Source: Pratylenchus scribneri
Taxonomy: Eukaryota > Nematoda > Chromadorea > Rhabditida > Pratylenchidae
Assembly: GCA_030063045.1 (NCBI GenBank)
Contig: JAQSEB010000082.1
Coordinates: 558,001 to 622,000, forward strand
DNA length: 64,000 bases
Direction: 5' to 3'
The position numbers were made by a program, and so were the translations under genes. Shown here piece after piece: positions 45,566-58,863 of the stretch; the first letter of the stretch is position 1, and the number at the start of each line of letters is the position of its first letter. Under the pieces are notes generated by a model. That model saw only the letters and a list, made by a program, of their open reading frames with translations. It made no database searches and was not told the DNA's origin.

Positions 45566-46019
45566 CCGTTTTAATTATTTTGGCATTATTTACTCTTTTT
45601 TCGGGATTTTCATTTTATTCAACAGATTGTAATCTTATTATTATTTATTATTATTATTAAGTATTGAATGGGAAGGGGTTAAAATATATAGTTTAATGAG
45701 AAAATTGATATGGGAGGGGAAGGAAACCCGGCGAACAAATCCATCCTCTGTTTCATCTCGCTTCATATTTTCCATCATTTTCCCTTCGACTGATCAACAA
45801 AGAGCCGGCGAAAATGTCAGCTGTTGGCGGTTTAAAACGGCAACAGCAGCAGTGGCTTTTATGATCAATCCTCCCGGCTAGCACAATTGATGCCCCACCC
45901 AAAAGTGAAAGGGGGAAAGAAGGCTTCATCCACAACAAATTCCCTCCAAACAGCCATTCGCCACATCCTTCCGGCCTCTGCAGAGGAAGGCAAAAAAAGT
46001 TTCCATCAGGCGTCAAAAT

Positions 46020-49000
46020 ATGCCACCAAATTCGGGCTTTTTATTTGTGCCATCATTGTTGGCATTCATAATCATTTTGGCACATTTAACCTTCACATTT
46101 GTTTTGGGACAACGGAGGGAACATGCAGCCGAATTGAGGGCGGTCAAAGGGCAGGTGTGAATTGTTGATGATTAATTCAAATAATTATTCCAACAGTTTT
46201 TTGTGCATATGCTCCATTCCGCCTACTTCTTCCCTCAGACAGGTGAGTCATGTACCAAATTTGGCAAATATTGAATATTGACCGAATAAATTCCACAACT
46301 TATTTAATTTTTTGTTGAAAATGTCAAGAAGGATTATATTTAAGCTTTGTGATTGATTGACATTTAAGAAAAATAAGCAAAAAGGGAAGACCAGGATTGA
46401 CTATTGACAACTTGGCTCTCGACCATCACGGTGGCCTTTGATCATTCTCCCTTTCAATTTCCATCAAATTCAATTCTATACCCTTTCCAAATTCTCCAGA
46501 ATCCCTTTATCATTTGAATACTCCCCCATTTGTCGCCGTTTAAAATAATTCATCAAGGACTGAATTAATTTTGATGATATTATTAATAAATTAAAGGCAG
46601 ACTTTTGGCTATCAAATAAAATTAATTTTATTCAAATTGGTTCAGAAATTGATGGAATTATGACAAAAAAACTTTATAAAATGACCTATACTATGGATTA
46701 GCGAAATCTTCAGTAGTTTTTTGGTCATAATTTCATCAATTCTGGACGAATTTAAATAAATTTAATATAATTCGATAGCCAAAAGTCTGCTCTTTAATTT
46801 GTTATAAAAATCATCAAATTGATTAAGCCCTTGATGAGTTATAATTAACGGCGCCTAGTAGGGTTGATGACAAATAATGTCATATCCCCCTTTGATCAAT
46901 TTTATTCAATTTCATCAGAATTCCTAACCTAACTAATAATTTCCCCTTCATTCAGTGGATGTCAGATGGTCAGTGTCGGCCCGAGGTCGTCCTTCATTGC
47001 CTCATTGGCTTCATCTCTTCCCATCTCGGCATCGTTCCATTGCATTTTTGGTTGGCACGCCCGTTTCGCCGCATTCCCATTTTCCAATCCACGTAATCGC
47101 CCGACGCATTGATTCATTCCAAAGTGTGGAACAATCATTCAGCATTGTGACCAATGATGACAGTGAGTGAATGAATGAATGGGGCGGGGATATATAGCGG
47201 ATAATTGGGTGCGATTGAATACTTGCAGTGTTATTTTTGGGACCAGAGTTAGGCACGGCATATGCCAATCTCGGAAAGCTATATACCATTTTAAAGCCTT
47301 AAAACTCCTCAATAATTTTGTCAATTATAATTTTATAAAATCTGAGTACAAAAAAGTTGCATGTCCTTGAATTGAATAAACCCATATTTTCTAATTGATT
47401 GGAGGAGAAGCTGCTTATTTTTAAAAATTATTTTAATTTTCAGAGAATTTTTAAGGCCACTTTTTAAAAAATATTTATAGCTTTCAAATGGTATATCCCC
47501 TTCCTAGATTGGTTATTGCCTCGCTGATGAGATATAAACAAAAATAATGCCTAGTTATTGAAATGAATAGATTTTAAATTAATTCCAAATTAAATTATAA
47601 AAAATGAGAGATTAAACGAACCATTTTTATATGATTGAATAGAGGATTCTTTGCCCTTTAAAATGATACCAAAATTGTAATGAATTGTTTTGTTTGAGAT
47701 GAGTTACATGAATCTATAAAAATGGCTTATTAGACAAATTGGAATGAATACTATATGCCCTCAGTCAGGGATGTGTCAATTCCAAAATCCAAAGCAAAGG
47801 GAAAAAAGAAAGAAGGATTTTGATGTTCCCTCCATTCCATTCTGACAAGTTATTGATACCGTATTCTTTTCATTTATAGCAGCAGGGAGGGAAAATTTGT
47901 TTTCCTCTTTATCAAAGAAAGGAAATTTCCTTTGGGCATCTCAATAATTTTCATTACCGTATCTGGATCATTCTTTTAGTCATATATCATCGAGTTAATT
48001 TTCAATTCAGGGAAGGCGACATAAAATTGGAAGACCCAAAGTTTCCTTTACAATTAGGCCAATTTTAACTTTTATATTATAAAATCAAATTTGCTTGTCT
48101 TTTAATAATGTGATAAACCTGAATATTCTAATCCAGCGAGAAAAAGCTGATTATTTTACAAAATAAGTTGTCAAAAAATTAATTATGCCACTTTTTATAG
48201 GGCATAAAGCGCTTTTAAATAGAATATCGTTTGCCAAAATTGGTTACTTCCTTGTTGAGATATGGCCAAAAAACAGCCAAGTATCTATAGGCGGTACCGA
48301 ATTTTCCTATTTTGTGAATGGGATTTTGTCTTTTATTTTTTAAATATATTTATTATAGTCCGCTTCAACGGGGCAACCCAACAAATTGCCGAAATTCGCC
48401 TCACCAACATTGATGCCGAAGAGCTGCTTTGGGGCTTTGGAAGGGATGACAAGCTAAAGAGCCTTGAAAGGGTTGGCATTGGATGATTAGCTTTCGGCTT
48501 TTAACCTTATTTTTGCCAGGCAATTCATTCCACATTCCGTGGCCGTACCGTCAATCCGTACATTTTCAACATTCTGCCGGCAATGGCCAATCCACCTAGC
48601 CAGGAGGTCATTCATCAATTGAGGCGCAAAATTAACACCGGGTTTTCCCCTTTTGGCCATTTTTATTGATTAATTTAATTTAATTTCCTCAAGGACAATC
48701 CTTCAAATTGGCACCCAACATCATTTCCACACAAATGTTCAACAACTTTCACGGGGAATGCAGTTGAACCCGGAATATTGCCACCAGAATAAAATTGTCC
48801 CAATTGATCGACATTTTCGGCCACAATTCATTGTGGATTGGTGCAAATTTCATTTGGTCTGTTTTCTACATATTTTTTGCCGAGTATTTATTTAATTTGT
48901 CTGGAACACATAAAGCCAAAATAATTAAAATGGTTTAAGGAAGGATTTGTCCTAATTCATAGACCAAATATACCTAAAATTGGATAGAGCAGGTCAAGAC

Positions 49001-51674
49001 GCATTGAATAGTATATAATTTGTTATGGTTTGGTCAACAATTAAAGGGTATTAAACGGTTTAAACCCATTTTGGTTTGGTCAACAATTAAAGGGTATTAA
49101 ACGGTTTAAACCCATTTTGGTTTGGTCAACAATTAAAGGGTATTAAACGGTTTAAACCAATTTTGGTTTGGTCAACAATTAAAGGGTATTAAAAGGTTTA
49201 AACCAATTTTGGTTTGGTCAACAATTAAAGGGTATTAAACGGTTTAAACCAATTTTGATTTGGTCAACAATTAAAGGGTATTAAACGGTTTAAACCCAAT
49301 TTTGGTTTGGTCAACAATTAAAGGGTATTAAACGGGTTAAACGAATTTTGGTTTAGTCAACAATTAAAGGGCATTAAACGGTTTAAACCAATTTTGGTTT
49401 GGTCAACAATTAAAGGGTATTAAACGGTTTAAACCAATTTTGGTTTAATGGTTCAAAACTAAGTTAGAATTGGTTAAACCTAAGCCAAAATATATTCAAA
49501 TGTGCATTTTGACGAGATCTGTCAATTGAATATAAGATTTATAAATTTAGAATGACCACTGAACATTCATTATCTTTTAAGAAGAGCAATTTAAATATAT
49601 CTTTTGCCCAATAAAAATATGGAATGACATATTTTGCAGAGGAATGTGACTTTGTTGAAGGAATTGGACAAATTGGAGACGACTACAATGGCTAAAATTG
49701 GTAAAAATGCCAATAAAATGGAAGAGGGAGAGGAGGAGGGTGCCGTAAAACATTTTCATTCACCGGTGGGAAATGCAAAGGAAATGCCGGAAAAATTTGT
49801 GATTGAACAAAGGCAAATGCCGGCCCCACCCGTCTATTATATTTGGGAGAGCGTTTTGGTGGATAATATTTAAAAAATGTTTAATCTTTTTAAAAATGCC
49901 AATTAGGTTTTCCCATTGCTGGCCGTTTTCTGCCTCCTCTGCATTCTTTGCCTCAGTTTCATTTTCTTCGGCCGTCGAGAAGGGCAACATTGGCGAGACT
50001 TCAAAACACCAAAGTACTTATTTGGTCAAATTATTTTAGGCTCGAAAATTATCAAAATATTTTATCTATTCGCTATGGGTACAGAAACAATCAAGAATTG
50101 AATACCCTCGATTCAGTATCTTGGCCACTTTTTGATTTTCAATAACTCACAAATGAGGCAACCAATTTTGGATGGCGATATACCATTCAAAGGCCCTAAG
50201 TGTCCTCTAAAAAGTGGCTAAAATAATTTTTTGCAAACAGAAATAATTTGTAAAATGAGCGGCTTTTCCTCCAATCAATTAGAAAGCTCGGGGTTTATTC
50301 CATTCGAAGACATGTATTTTTTTAGGTAAAAATGAAATTCATAAAATTTAAGGCCAAATTGTAATGAGCACTTTGGACTTTCAAATATTATAAAATTTTC
50401 CCAGATTGGCTTTTTTGTCTCACTAATAAGCTATGAGCCATAAACAAATGTAAATATAAATCGGCAATATATTTAATTGTCCATTAGTCCATCATCTTTC
50501 CCCTTTTTCCATCAAAGAAATCAACTCGTTCAATATTTGAATTTGCGTGAATCCCAGCGTCAATTGCGTGAGCTGTCCCAACAAAGGCAAATGATGGCAA
50601 TGAGCCATTCTGGAAGGGAACAATCCGAGGCACTCAGCATTGGCACTTTCCTAAGGCCCCGGGGCAGTCAAAGCCAATCGGCTGGAGGAGCTGACCAACA
50701 ATCTTCTTCCGTTGTGCTCCATCAAAAACCCGGTTAATTTCCAGAGGGAAAATTGCAACTTTTATGTAATTTGTCAAAAAAATTTATTAAAAATGTCAAA
50801 TAGATATCGATGATTTTGTCAAGTCGTATTATTTGATTATGCTTTGTCTCGGATTTAAAACCAATTCTAGCTTAGTTTTGAACCATTAAACCAAAATTGG
50901 TTTAAACCGTTTAATACCCTTTAATTGTTGACCAAACCAAAATGGGTTTAAACCGTTTAATACCCTTTAATTGTTGACCAAACCAAAATTGGTTTAAACG
51001 GTTTAATACCCTTTAATTGTTGACCAAACCAAAATTGGTTTAAACCGTTTAATACCCTTTAATTTTTGACCAAACCAAAATTGGTTTAAACCGTTTAATA
51101 CCCTTTAATTGTTGACCAAACCAAAATTGGTTTAAACCGTTTAATACCCTTTAATTGTTGACCAAACCAAAATTGGTTTAAACCGTTTAATACCCTTTAA
51201 TTTTTGACCAAACCAAAATTGGTTTAAACCGTTTAATACCCTTTAATTGTTGACCAAACCAAAATTGGTTTAAACCGTTTAATACCCTTTAATTGTTGAC
51301 CAAACCATAACCAAATTATATACCATTCAATGCGTCTTGACCATAGCTCTATCCAATTTTGGGTATATTTAGTTTGTGAGCGGTAGGATAAACCTTTAAA
51401 CCGTTAATTTTTCAATACTTTTTTAGCAAATTAAATATCATCATAAATTAATTCAAATAAATTTAATACAGAATTTGCAAGTGGCGGCACGCTGGCCTCC
51501 GCAGGTCATTCCTCAATTGGGAAGCAAACTGTTGCGGAGGCGGCACGAGCAAATGGATCCGCCCTTCACCTGTACAGACATCCAATCGGGGAGGATGATG
51601 AAGATGAGGAGGAAACAATGGAAAAGGGACCACGAAAATATGCCATTGAAAATGCAAATAGACAATGGCGATAA
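46020..51674 (+). CDS. sgca-1: Alpha/epsilon-sarcoglycan (10 exons)
   Basis: Exons 46020-46154, 46197-46242, 46956-47162, 48359-48471, 48520-48641, 48694-48856, 49640-49858, 49907-50013, 50518-50732 and 51472-51674, in phase, 509 aa. Type I membrane protein: a hydrophobic leader (FLFVPSLLAFIIILAHL), a cadherin-like extracellular part with ARGRPSLPHWLHLF and AFLVGTPVSP (sarcoglycan hallmark), QIAEIRLTNIDAEELL, and the conserved FIVDWCKFHL. One transmembrane segment follows (FPLLAVFCLLCILCLSFIFF), then the basic stop-transfer FGRREGQ and the cytoplasmic TPKNQLVQYLNLRESQRQLR. The tail is acidic (GEDDEDEEE). In animals it is part of the dystrophin-associated complex in muscle. Exon 5 contains a tempting early donor at 48607, but only the donor at 48642 keeps the next exon in the conserved frame. 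Confidence 0.93.
46540..46845. repeat. Inverted-repeat element, family B copy 9
   Basis: In sarcoglycan intron 46243-46955. Confidence 0.86.
47235..47545. repeat. Inverted-repeat element, family A copy 19
   Basis: Left member of the third A-D-A composite, in sarcoglycan intron 47163-48358. Confidence 0.8.
47770..47968. repeat. Spacer D-like sequence in an A-D-A composite
   Basis: Contains ATACCGTATTCTTTTCA and TTACCGTATCTGG with purine-rich AAAGAAAGGAAATTTCC between them. It is a diverged relative of the spacers at 1380 and 20895. Confidence 0.45.
47970..48277. repeat. Inverted-repeat element, family A copy 20
   Basis: Right member of the third A-D-A composite. Confidence 0.8.
48905..49515. 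repeat. Family C copy 6 (about 9 tandem units)
   Basis: In sarcoglycan intron 48857-49639, plus orientation. Confidence 0.9.
50118..50455. repeat. Inverted-repeat element, family A copy 21
   Basis: In sarcoglycan intron 50014-50517. Confidence 0.84.
50815..51395. repeat. Family C copy 7 (about 9 tandem units)
   Basis: Reverse orientation, in the last sarcoglycan intron 50733-51471. Confidence 0.9.
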
Positions 51675-52807
51675 ATTGGAGGAGAATGGATGGCACTTTT
51701 CTTTATACTAAAATTACTATTGTACAAATGAAATGTGAAATAAATAAAATAGGTGAAATTAAACCAAAAGAGGACAATGGGATATCGCCGATTGAGTATT
51801 TGGGCCAATAATTTTTCTATTGACAAATGAATTTTTTAAATAAAATAATTTTAGCAATTCAGAGGACTTTTAGAGCTTTTGAATAATATCATGTTCCCGA
51901 TTTGATTCCTTCTTGAGATAAAGCTGATAAGAAAATTTTGAATATTTCCAAAGGGAAACAAATCTTTCTAGCTATAAATTAATATATTTTTCAATTATTT
52001 GGCATCAGCATTTTGTTTTTCTCCTTTGTTTTATTGTGAGTACATCCTCAGGACATACAGTATGCATTTATAATCAAATTGTCCCATCTTTTTTGGTAGA
52101 ATTTTTAGGGGTTCTCCCGTTGAATCATCTCAAAATTGATTGCCCTTCAACGATCCCATTAAAAATCTTCCAATCAACCCAGACCACTTTTTCATAAAAA
52201 TTTTATACATAATAGCAAATAAATAAAAAGAAAGTGAAAATGGAGTGTATTATTGTTATTGCCTATGTGTCATCTGTCTCCGAAATTTTTAACTGTACAC
52301 TCAAAATAATTCAACTGTATCAAACATAGCGGGTGACTCAATGCCCAATCCTATGGCCTTAATATGATCCTGACCTGCTGAAGGGAAATTTTGAGTAAAT
52401 TCAACTATAAATAAGCACTCTGACTTCATTGGTGATTATTGTAGACAAATTAAATGTTAAAAAGTCCAATATTTTATACGGAAATGAAATGGCAAAAAAT
52501 TGGAAATGTTTAAAAAAATTAAAAAATATATAAATTTATATAAATGGAAATGAATGTGTTTGACTGTGTGAATGATGAATTTGAGATGCTGCTCAAAATA
52601 AAATGAATGAATGAAAATAAAATGTGAAATTGAGAGGTAAAAATACAATATTCGGGGAAAAATGCACACAAAATTGCGCAATAAAAATAATATTTGGCAT
52701 CAATTTTAAGGCTATAATTTGATGGCTTTTAATGATTAAAAATATTAAAAAAGGAAAGGCAGTTTTAGTCTTCCCGTCTTAATGTCAAAAATAATTGATT
52801 TTAATAT
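51675..52807. other. Convergent intergenic region, sarcoglycan / PLD3/4-like
   Basis: AT-rich 1.1 kb between two 3' ends. A decayed family A remnant is visible at about 51770-51930 (GATATCGCCGATTGAG; CAGAGGACTTTTAGAGC). Nothing else is recognised; it must contain both 3' UTRs. Confidence 0.5.
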
Positions 52808-55800
52808 TCATTTCCTCGGTGCCAACAATTCCGGGTCCTTTTCCCCCTCACAAAATGCCTCAATTTGGCCATTTGTCCGCTCCAAACAATTTTCCATGTA
52901 AATATCCAATGGATGGGCATATTCACTGTGCCAATCTCGATCGAATATTTCCTCCATTTTTTCCATCAACGGTGGACTCCCTTTGGTTGTGCCATTCCCC
53001 AAATTTCGGATCACAATTGCCACCCCAGTCCCACGGTCCTCGAAATAATCGCCCGACCAATTGCTGGTCCCAATTATGAGGGTTTCGTCCGTGAGCAGGA
53101 ATTTTTTATGCGTTCGCCGGTCTCGCCTCAAAACTGGCTGCTTCATTTCGGCCGGTGTTGGCACTTTGAAGATTTTCTGAATGAAATTTTTTTAGAATTT
53201 TAAAATAAGAAGAAAATAATCAAATATTTTCTCTGTTTGTTTTAAATCAAATCAAAATCTGTAAATGGGTCGTTCTTTTGCCAATAGTTCGGCGAGGCGA
53301 AAGCCAATTTAGGAAGGCAAAATAAACCATTTGAAAGCACAAAATTTTCTCTAAAATTTTTCCATTTTAAATTTGATGAATGTCAATTTTTAGATAATTT
53401 ACTTATTTTTGAATGTATTAAATGCGAAATTTTCTGACTAAATGTCGCTTCCTTTTCAATTTTTCTTAAGTTTATAAAAATTATAAAATAATTTTAGAGG
53501 GCATTTTAGTGTTCTCGAATGACATATCGCCTTCCCAAATTGGTCGTGTCCTTATTTAGTTACAGCCAAAAATGTGAGAGTATCCGAATAAAAATTTCCC
53601 TCCTTTCGAAATGAGAAGGAAGAAAATACGGTATTGAATATTTCATTTGTTAGAAATGGAGGGAAATGTATTTATAATTTTCCCAGCAGCATTTTATGAT
53701 GGTTCTCCCTCCTCTTTTCCCATTGCTTTGCCCTTGAATTGACCCTTCCTCTCAGAATCTGTCAGGGCATACTATACACCAAATTGGATTAGGCCATTTT
53801 TATTATATTTAATTTGGAATTAGTCTATCCATTTTAATTCCTTGGTCATTCTTTTGACATATCTCTTCGAGTCAATGACCAATTCTGTATATACTTTTGG
53901 AAAGCCCAAGATATCCTCCAAAAATAGTATATTTAAATTTCAATTTTACAAAAAGTTTCATGCCTTTAAATATAATAAATCTGAAATTTTTGAATTAAGC
54001 GAGGAAAAGTCGTTTATTTTATATTTTTTTAAGTTTTCCAAAAATATGAAAATCTAATTTTTAGAGGACATTTATTGCTTTTGAATGGAATATCGCCTTT
54101 CAAAATTGGTTTTCTTGTTGAGATATGACTAAAAGAGCACATGAATTCGAAATAAATATATTCATTCCATCAAACCCAACCAACCCAAACTCAATCCAAA
54201 AACGAACCACAGAAACGGATCCAGCTCTTGGGATATCGCCGAGCATTTCCAGCGATTTGAGAAAACGAAGACCAGTTGCGGGAAAATGCAGCGCCGCCGC
54301 AATAATCCGAACATTCACTCCCCGCATAATGGCCTCCCGAATGGCATTGTCAATATGTGGCCAATATCTTCGGTTTTGTGTGTACAAAAACATTGGAAAA
54401 TAGTCCATCACATTCACGAGGATTCGGCGGCGTGCGCCTCGGATTGCCTCCACAATATCCGTCAAATCCCAACTTCGCCCAGGGCAATTCATTGATTGAG
54501 GGGAGGCCTTCAAAAATTGGCAAAAATTATCCATTTTCTGCTTAAGCCCAACTTGTTGTGGTTAAAATATCTCATCAAGAAGGGAAACAATATTGATGAT
54601 TTTAGTATCAAATTAAAGAGCAGACTTTTGGCTATCTAATTTTATTAATTTTATATTTTAAATGGTTCAGAATTGATGAAGTTATGGCCAAAAAAACCAT
54701 TTAAAATTGATCTTTACTAGGGATTAATAAAAAAAATTTCAATAGTTTTTTGGTCATAATTCTATCAATTCTGAATCAATTTAAATAAAATTAATATTAT
54801 TTGATAGCCTTAAGTCTACTCTTTAATTTGATACTAATCACCAAAATTGAATTACTCATTTGAGTTATTTTAAAGTCGACAAATTGGGGCTTAATTTTCC
54901 CCCAATTCTCACGGATAAATGTACGCCTAATCGATGTTCACCATTGAAAATTTTCAACGGTCTTTGTGAATTATATCGTGCCGGCGGTAATTGTTTGATC
55001 ATTTGATGCAAATCTGTGGCCGTTTTCTTTTCCGATGCCCGCCAATAAACGTCGAATATTTTGATTAAATCTTGGCTTAAACAAGTACAATCTTGCACAA
55101 AAACGCCCAATTCCATTTTCTGTATCAAATAAATTCACTTTCAATTTTGATTTAATTCCATTTAGGGGTTTTCCTCACCTGGCTAAGAGAGCGCCAATCC
55201 AAATTGGCCGAACCCAAATAGAAATGGCGGCCATCGGCCAAAATGAATTTGGAATGCATTATTCCCGTATGGTAGAGGCGTTGTAGATTCAAAATTCTCC
55301 GCTGCAATGCGCCTCTCCCAGAAAGGGAGGCTCCATCCTCGTTGTCTCCCTTCAAAATATCCATAAATTATTTTTGGATACTTTTTTATGTGCCGAAAAA
55401 CGGTGAAAATGCCAAAGGATTTGTTCTACTTCCCAAACCAAATATACTCAAAATTGGATAGAGCTGATCATGGCGCATTGAATGGTATATAATTTGTTAT
55501 GGTTTGGTCAATTAAACGGTTAAAACCAATTTTGAACTAAGTTAGAATTGGGCTAAACCAAAACCAAAATATAATCAAATGATACATCTTGAAGATTTAG
55601 CGATTGAGAAGTTTATTGGGTTTTAGAATACTTTTCGGCTTTTTATAAATTAAATATTTATATTTTTCGTTGATTCGTTCCCACCTTATCCTTGGCCACC
55701 GCATTTTCCACCATTCGAATGGGAATTCCACGGACCAATCCCGCCTCCAATAAAGCATCAAAAATCATTTCACCCTTCAAAAATAAAATAAAATTTAATT

Positions 55801-56895
55801 AATTAAAATTGAGAAGGGCACACCTGCGCAGACAAATTTTTGGCCTGTTCCCCAAGGAGAACATGTTTTCCTTCAAAATAAATTCAAATCAATTTATTTG
55901 ACTTCCATGGCTAACCGCGAAGACTGGTTTTGTAGGCAGCAATGGCCAATGAATGTTTTGCCCCACCAATCAGCCGAAGCCAAACCGCCGAAGTTGGCAG
56001 CGCCAATTTGGCCTGTTCACCGGGGAATGTGAGATTTTGGGCGATGCTCTCAACCAATTCAATTCTAATAAATTGGATGCGTGAATTCAATTTAAACGGA
56101 ATGCTCTCTTTCTATCGATACTGAATTTTCAGCCAATTCAGCATGTTCTGATTTTCGTACACGTTTGCTCTATGGCTCAGTCAATCATTTGTTAAAATTT
56201 GTTTTTTAATAAGATTCCAGTTTAAAATCGATTTAATCGGTTCGAAGTTCGAATCTAAGTTATTGTCAATTGAAATTTGGAGTTTTTAAACCGGTTAAAC
56301 ATTTTTAAAATTGAACTCAAATTTGTCCAGAATTTCCATTTCTCGAACTAAATCAACCATGCTGAATTTAATGTGTCATAAATTAATGCTCTAGGACGAC
56401 TACTATAAGCTGAGATATGGCCATTTAATCACATACTTTTAAAATGTTTGCCACCTTTTACTATTGAAAATCAGTATCGGCTGCAAGAGCTTTATGCAAA
56501 TTAAATTCTGCTGACTTGCATGTCCGTGAACATTCTGCCATTTGAGGATCCAAATCCCTCAACGATGGGATGCCGCCCAGCTCCTGTGGTCGATGGCCTT
56601 GATCAAGTCTACTTCGGAGTCGGCCAATTTGCGGGAATTTGACCAGCAAAATGGCAATGCCCAAAAGGGCGAAGGCGGCCAAAAATTGGGCCAAAAGGAG
56701 GGGATGTGGAGAAGGGGTGATGGTGGATAGGGATGAGGTCGAAGAGTGGGAATTCCGCCGTCCTGTGGAGGAATGTTTTCTGCGTTGTGGTGTTGGCCCA
56801 TTGCCAATATCGTTGTTCTCTGAATCTTCGATTACTGTCGTTGTCCGCTTCGGTGGCTGGACTGTTCCTTGTCCTCCGGGTCCATCATTTTCCAT
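52808..56895 (-). CDS. Phospholipase D3/4-like protein (8 exons)
   Basis: Exons: 56895-56516, 56064-55916, 55870-55824, 55774-55685, 55349-55179, 55119-54913, 54507-54208, 53176-52808; phases agree, 570 aa. It is a type II membrane protein: a polar, Ser/Thr-rich cytoplasmic N-terminus, then one transmembrane segment (about 64-86, LLLAQFLAAFALLGIAILLV). The lumenal part carries two HxKxxxxD motifs, MHSKFILADGRHFYLGSANL (His254, Lys256, Asp261) and THKKFLLTDETLIIGTSNWS (His471, Lys473, Asp478), both intact. The surrounding sequence (GSANLDWRSLSQ; LVESIAQNLTF; IGTSNWSGDYF) is that of the PLD3/PLD4 group, which in mammals act as lysosomal 5' exonucleases on single-stranded nucleic acid rather than classical phospholipases. 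Activity here is inferred from motif integrity. Confidence 0.93.
53265..53575. repeat. Inverted-repeat element, family A copy 22
   Basis: Left member of the fourth A-D-A composite, in PLD-like intron 53177-54207. Confidence 0.8.
53585..53780. repeat. Spacer D-like sequence in an A-D-A composite
   Basis: Contains GGAAGAAAATACGGTATTG and a CTTCCTCTCAGAATCTGTCA stretch. Loosely related to the other spacers. Confidence 0.4.
53845..54135. repeat. Inverted-repeat element, family A copy 23
   Basis: Right member of the fourth A-D-A composite. Confidence 0.8.
54562..54870. repeat. Inverted-repeat element, family B copy 10
   Basis: In PLD-like intron 54508-54912. Confidence 0.87.
55420..55625. repeat. 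Family C copy 8 (flanks only, no full tandem unit)
   Basis: Both conserved flanks meet with less than one 46-bp unit between them, in PLD-like intron 55350-55684. Useful as the unexpanded form of the element. Confidence 0.8.
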
Positions 56896-57149
56896 TTCCT
56901 ATTGCTTCTTTTTTAAATGTGAAATTTGTCCTTTTTTTACTTGAAAATAAATTGTGGTGATAGAATGGAAAAATATTGTTGATTTCGTTATTATCTTGTA
57001 ATTTTATTATTAACGATAAGCAATAAAGAAGAGAATTTGCGGTTGAAAATTGGCAATAAACAATGATATTTGTGTATGGCGAAGGGAAAAAGGAGGATGG
57101 AATATGAATAAAACAATGAGGCGAATCGGGACAATTGATTGACACTGAT

Positions 57150-57455
57150 TATTAGGGCCATAGATCAATAAGGAAACAATCAATTTTGGAAGGCGATATG
57201 CCATTTTAAAGCCCTAAATGTCCTCTAAAAAGTGGCCATACTAATTTTTAAAAATTATAAAATTTTGTAAAATAAACATCTTTTCTCTCCACTTCATAAG
57301 AAAATCTTGTTATTCATTCAAAGGCATTTAACTTTATATGAAGTTGGAATTCATAAAATTTAATAGAGCCATTTTGAAGAGGGAACTTTTAGCTCTCAAA
57401 TGATATATCGCCTTCCTAGATTGGCCATTGCCTCCTTAAGCTATTGACCAAAGAG
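57150..57455. repeat. Inverted-repeat element, family A copy 24
   Basis: Complete copy upstream of the PLD-like gene. Confidence 0.85.
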
Positions 57456-58543
57456 CAATACAAGCATTCAATCGGTGGTACTGAATTATGCCCTACACAC
57501 TTTTGATGATTGGCCTTCAGGGGAAGCCTATCAAATTGAAAAAATGGATAAATTTGGCACAAATTTTTCCCTTTTTTATATTGCCAAATTCATGGGACCC
57601 CATCCGGTCATCCATTTACCTTCTCAAGACCATATGCAATGATGTCCATGAAAAATGAATGATACCCCCTCTGTGCCCCACTTTCTCACTTGACTACTTT
57701 TATCAAATGACGCGATTCTCATAATCAAACAAGCCAAAAGTGGCCCCTAATATTCCCAATTTTTTATCATCCCAGCCAATATATGGAATGGAAGGCGCCA
57801 ATTGACGTCAATTGGTGAGTATAAAATTAATTTGTTCTACGGCGGAAAGGCGCAAAAAAGGAAGGAATGAGAGGGAAGGGGAGAAGTTGGAGGATTGAAT
57901 AAGCGCAAATGGAGGAAGGAAAGGAACATATTGCGCACATTTGGAACAACAAAATAGCAGATATTATCATTTTTTGTTTGTAAAAGGTGTTCAATGTTCA
58001 TTTTGCCTTTGATTGATTTACTTGAGCTTTAGACTGCTGGATGGACCCTTTGCCTTTTTTTTGTACACTCCCTCACTCCCCCAAATAAGTAAATATTTTG
58101 GTGTTTTTGGACTTGCTGAAAAGCAACAAAGAGCAACAATGGAAGGGGAGCAGTTTTTATATATGGATGGATTTTTGCCTTATTAAACGTCAAATGACTT
58201 TCTTTCGTTGATTTTGCCTCTGATAACATCTACCGCTTTTGGCCAGAGCCCCGTTCATCAATGCCCAAAAGTCCCATCCATAATAATCTTTGGATCCAGT
58301 AATAAAAAATTATTTCAGCAGAATGTCTCTCTCAAAAAGTAATCAAATCATCATTAGCAGCAACCAAATGCGAATTTAGGAGATTGCTTATCAAAATGGA
58401 ACGTGACTTGGGTGATTTTAAAATATTATTTCAATGTCTCTTGCAGGCCTAAAATGGAAATTTATATGAGAATTTTCGCCCAAGACAACTATCATCAGCA
58501 AATCGCTTGAATGTTCTAAAACATAATCGAATAAAATCTCAAG

Positions 58544-58618
58544 AGGTTTTAGCTCAGTGGGAAGGCGCTTTATTTGAAACATTTAGGACTCGTGTTCGAG
58601 ACCGCTCATAGGACAGTA
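58544..58618 (+). pseudogene. tRNA-like sequence
   Basis: TTTTAGCTCAGTGGGAAGGC is a good A-box and D-arm, and CGTGTTCGAGACC a good B-box. The acceptor stem does not pair (GAGGTTT against CATAGGA), so it is probably a decayed tRNA. Confidence 0.45.
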
Positions 58619-58863
58619 ATTTTTTTTCCAGCTTATGCATACTTTTATGCTTTTTTTATAGATTCTATTGTTCATTTCTATGTGAAATACTTATCATTAT
58701 CAACTCTCCTTCTTTGCTGCTGATTTTATATCAATTCAATTTATTTATCTTTAAAATAAAAGGGAAATGAATGAACAAAACAAACAAATAAAACAATATA
58801 AAAAAACAAAATAATATTACAAAAATATTGATCACAAATAAAATCAATCAATTTTCAATCATT

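Larger units (their letters stand above)
56896..58863. other. Intergenic region upstream of the PLD3/4-like gene
   Basis: About 2 kb between the PLD-like start and the GNAT stop, both minus strand. It holds one family A copy and one tRNA-like sequence. The rest is AT-rich with no recognised gene. Confidence 0.5.
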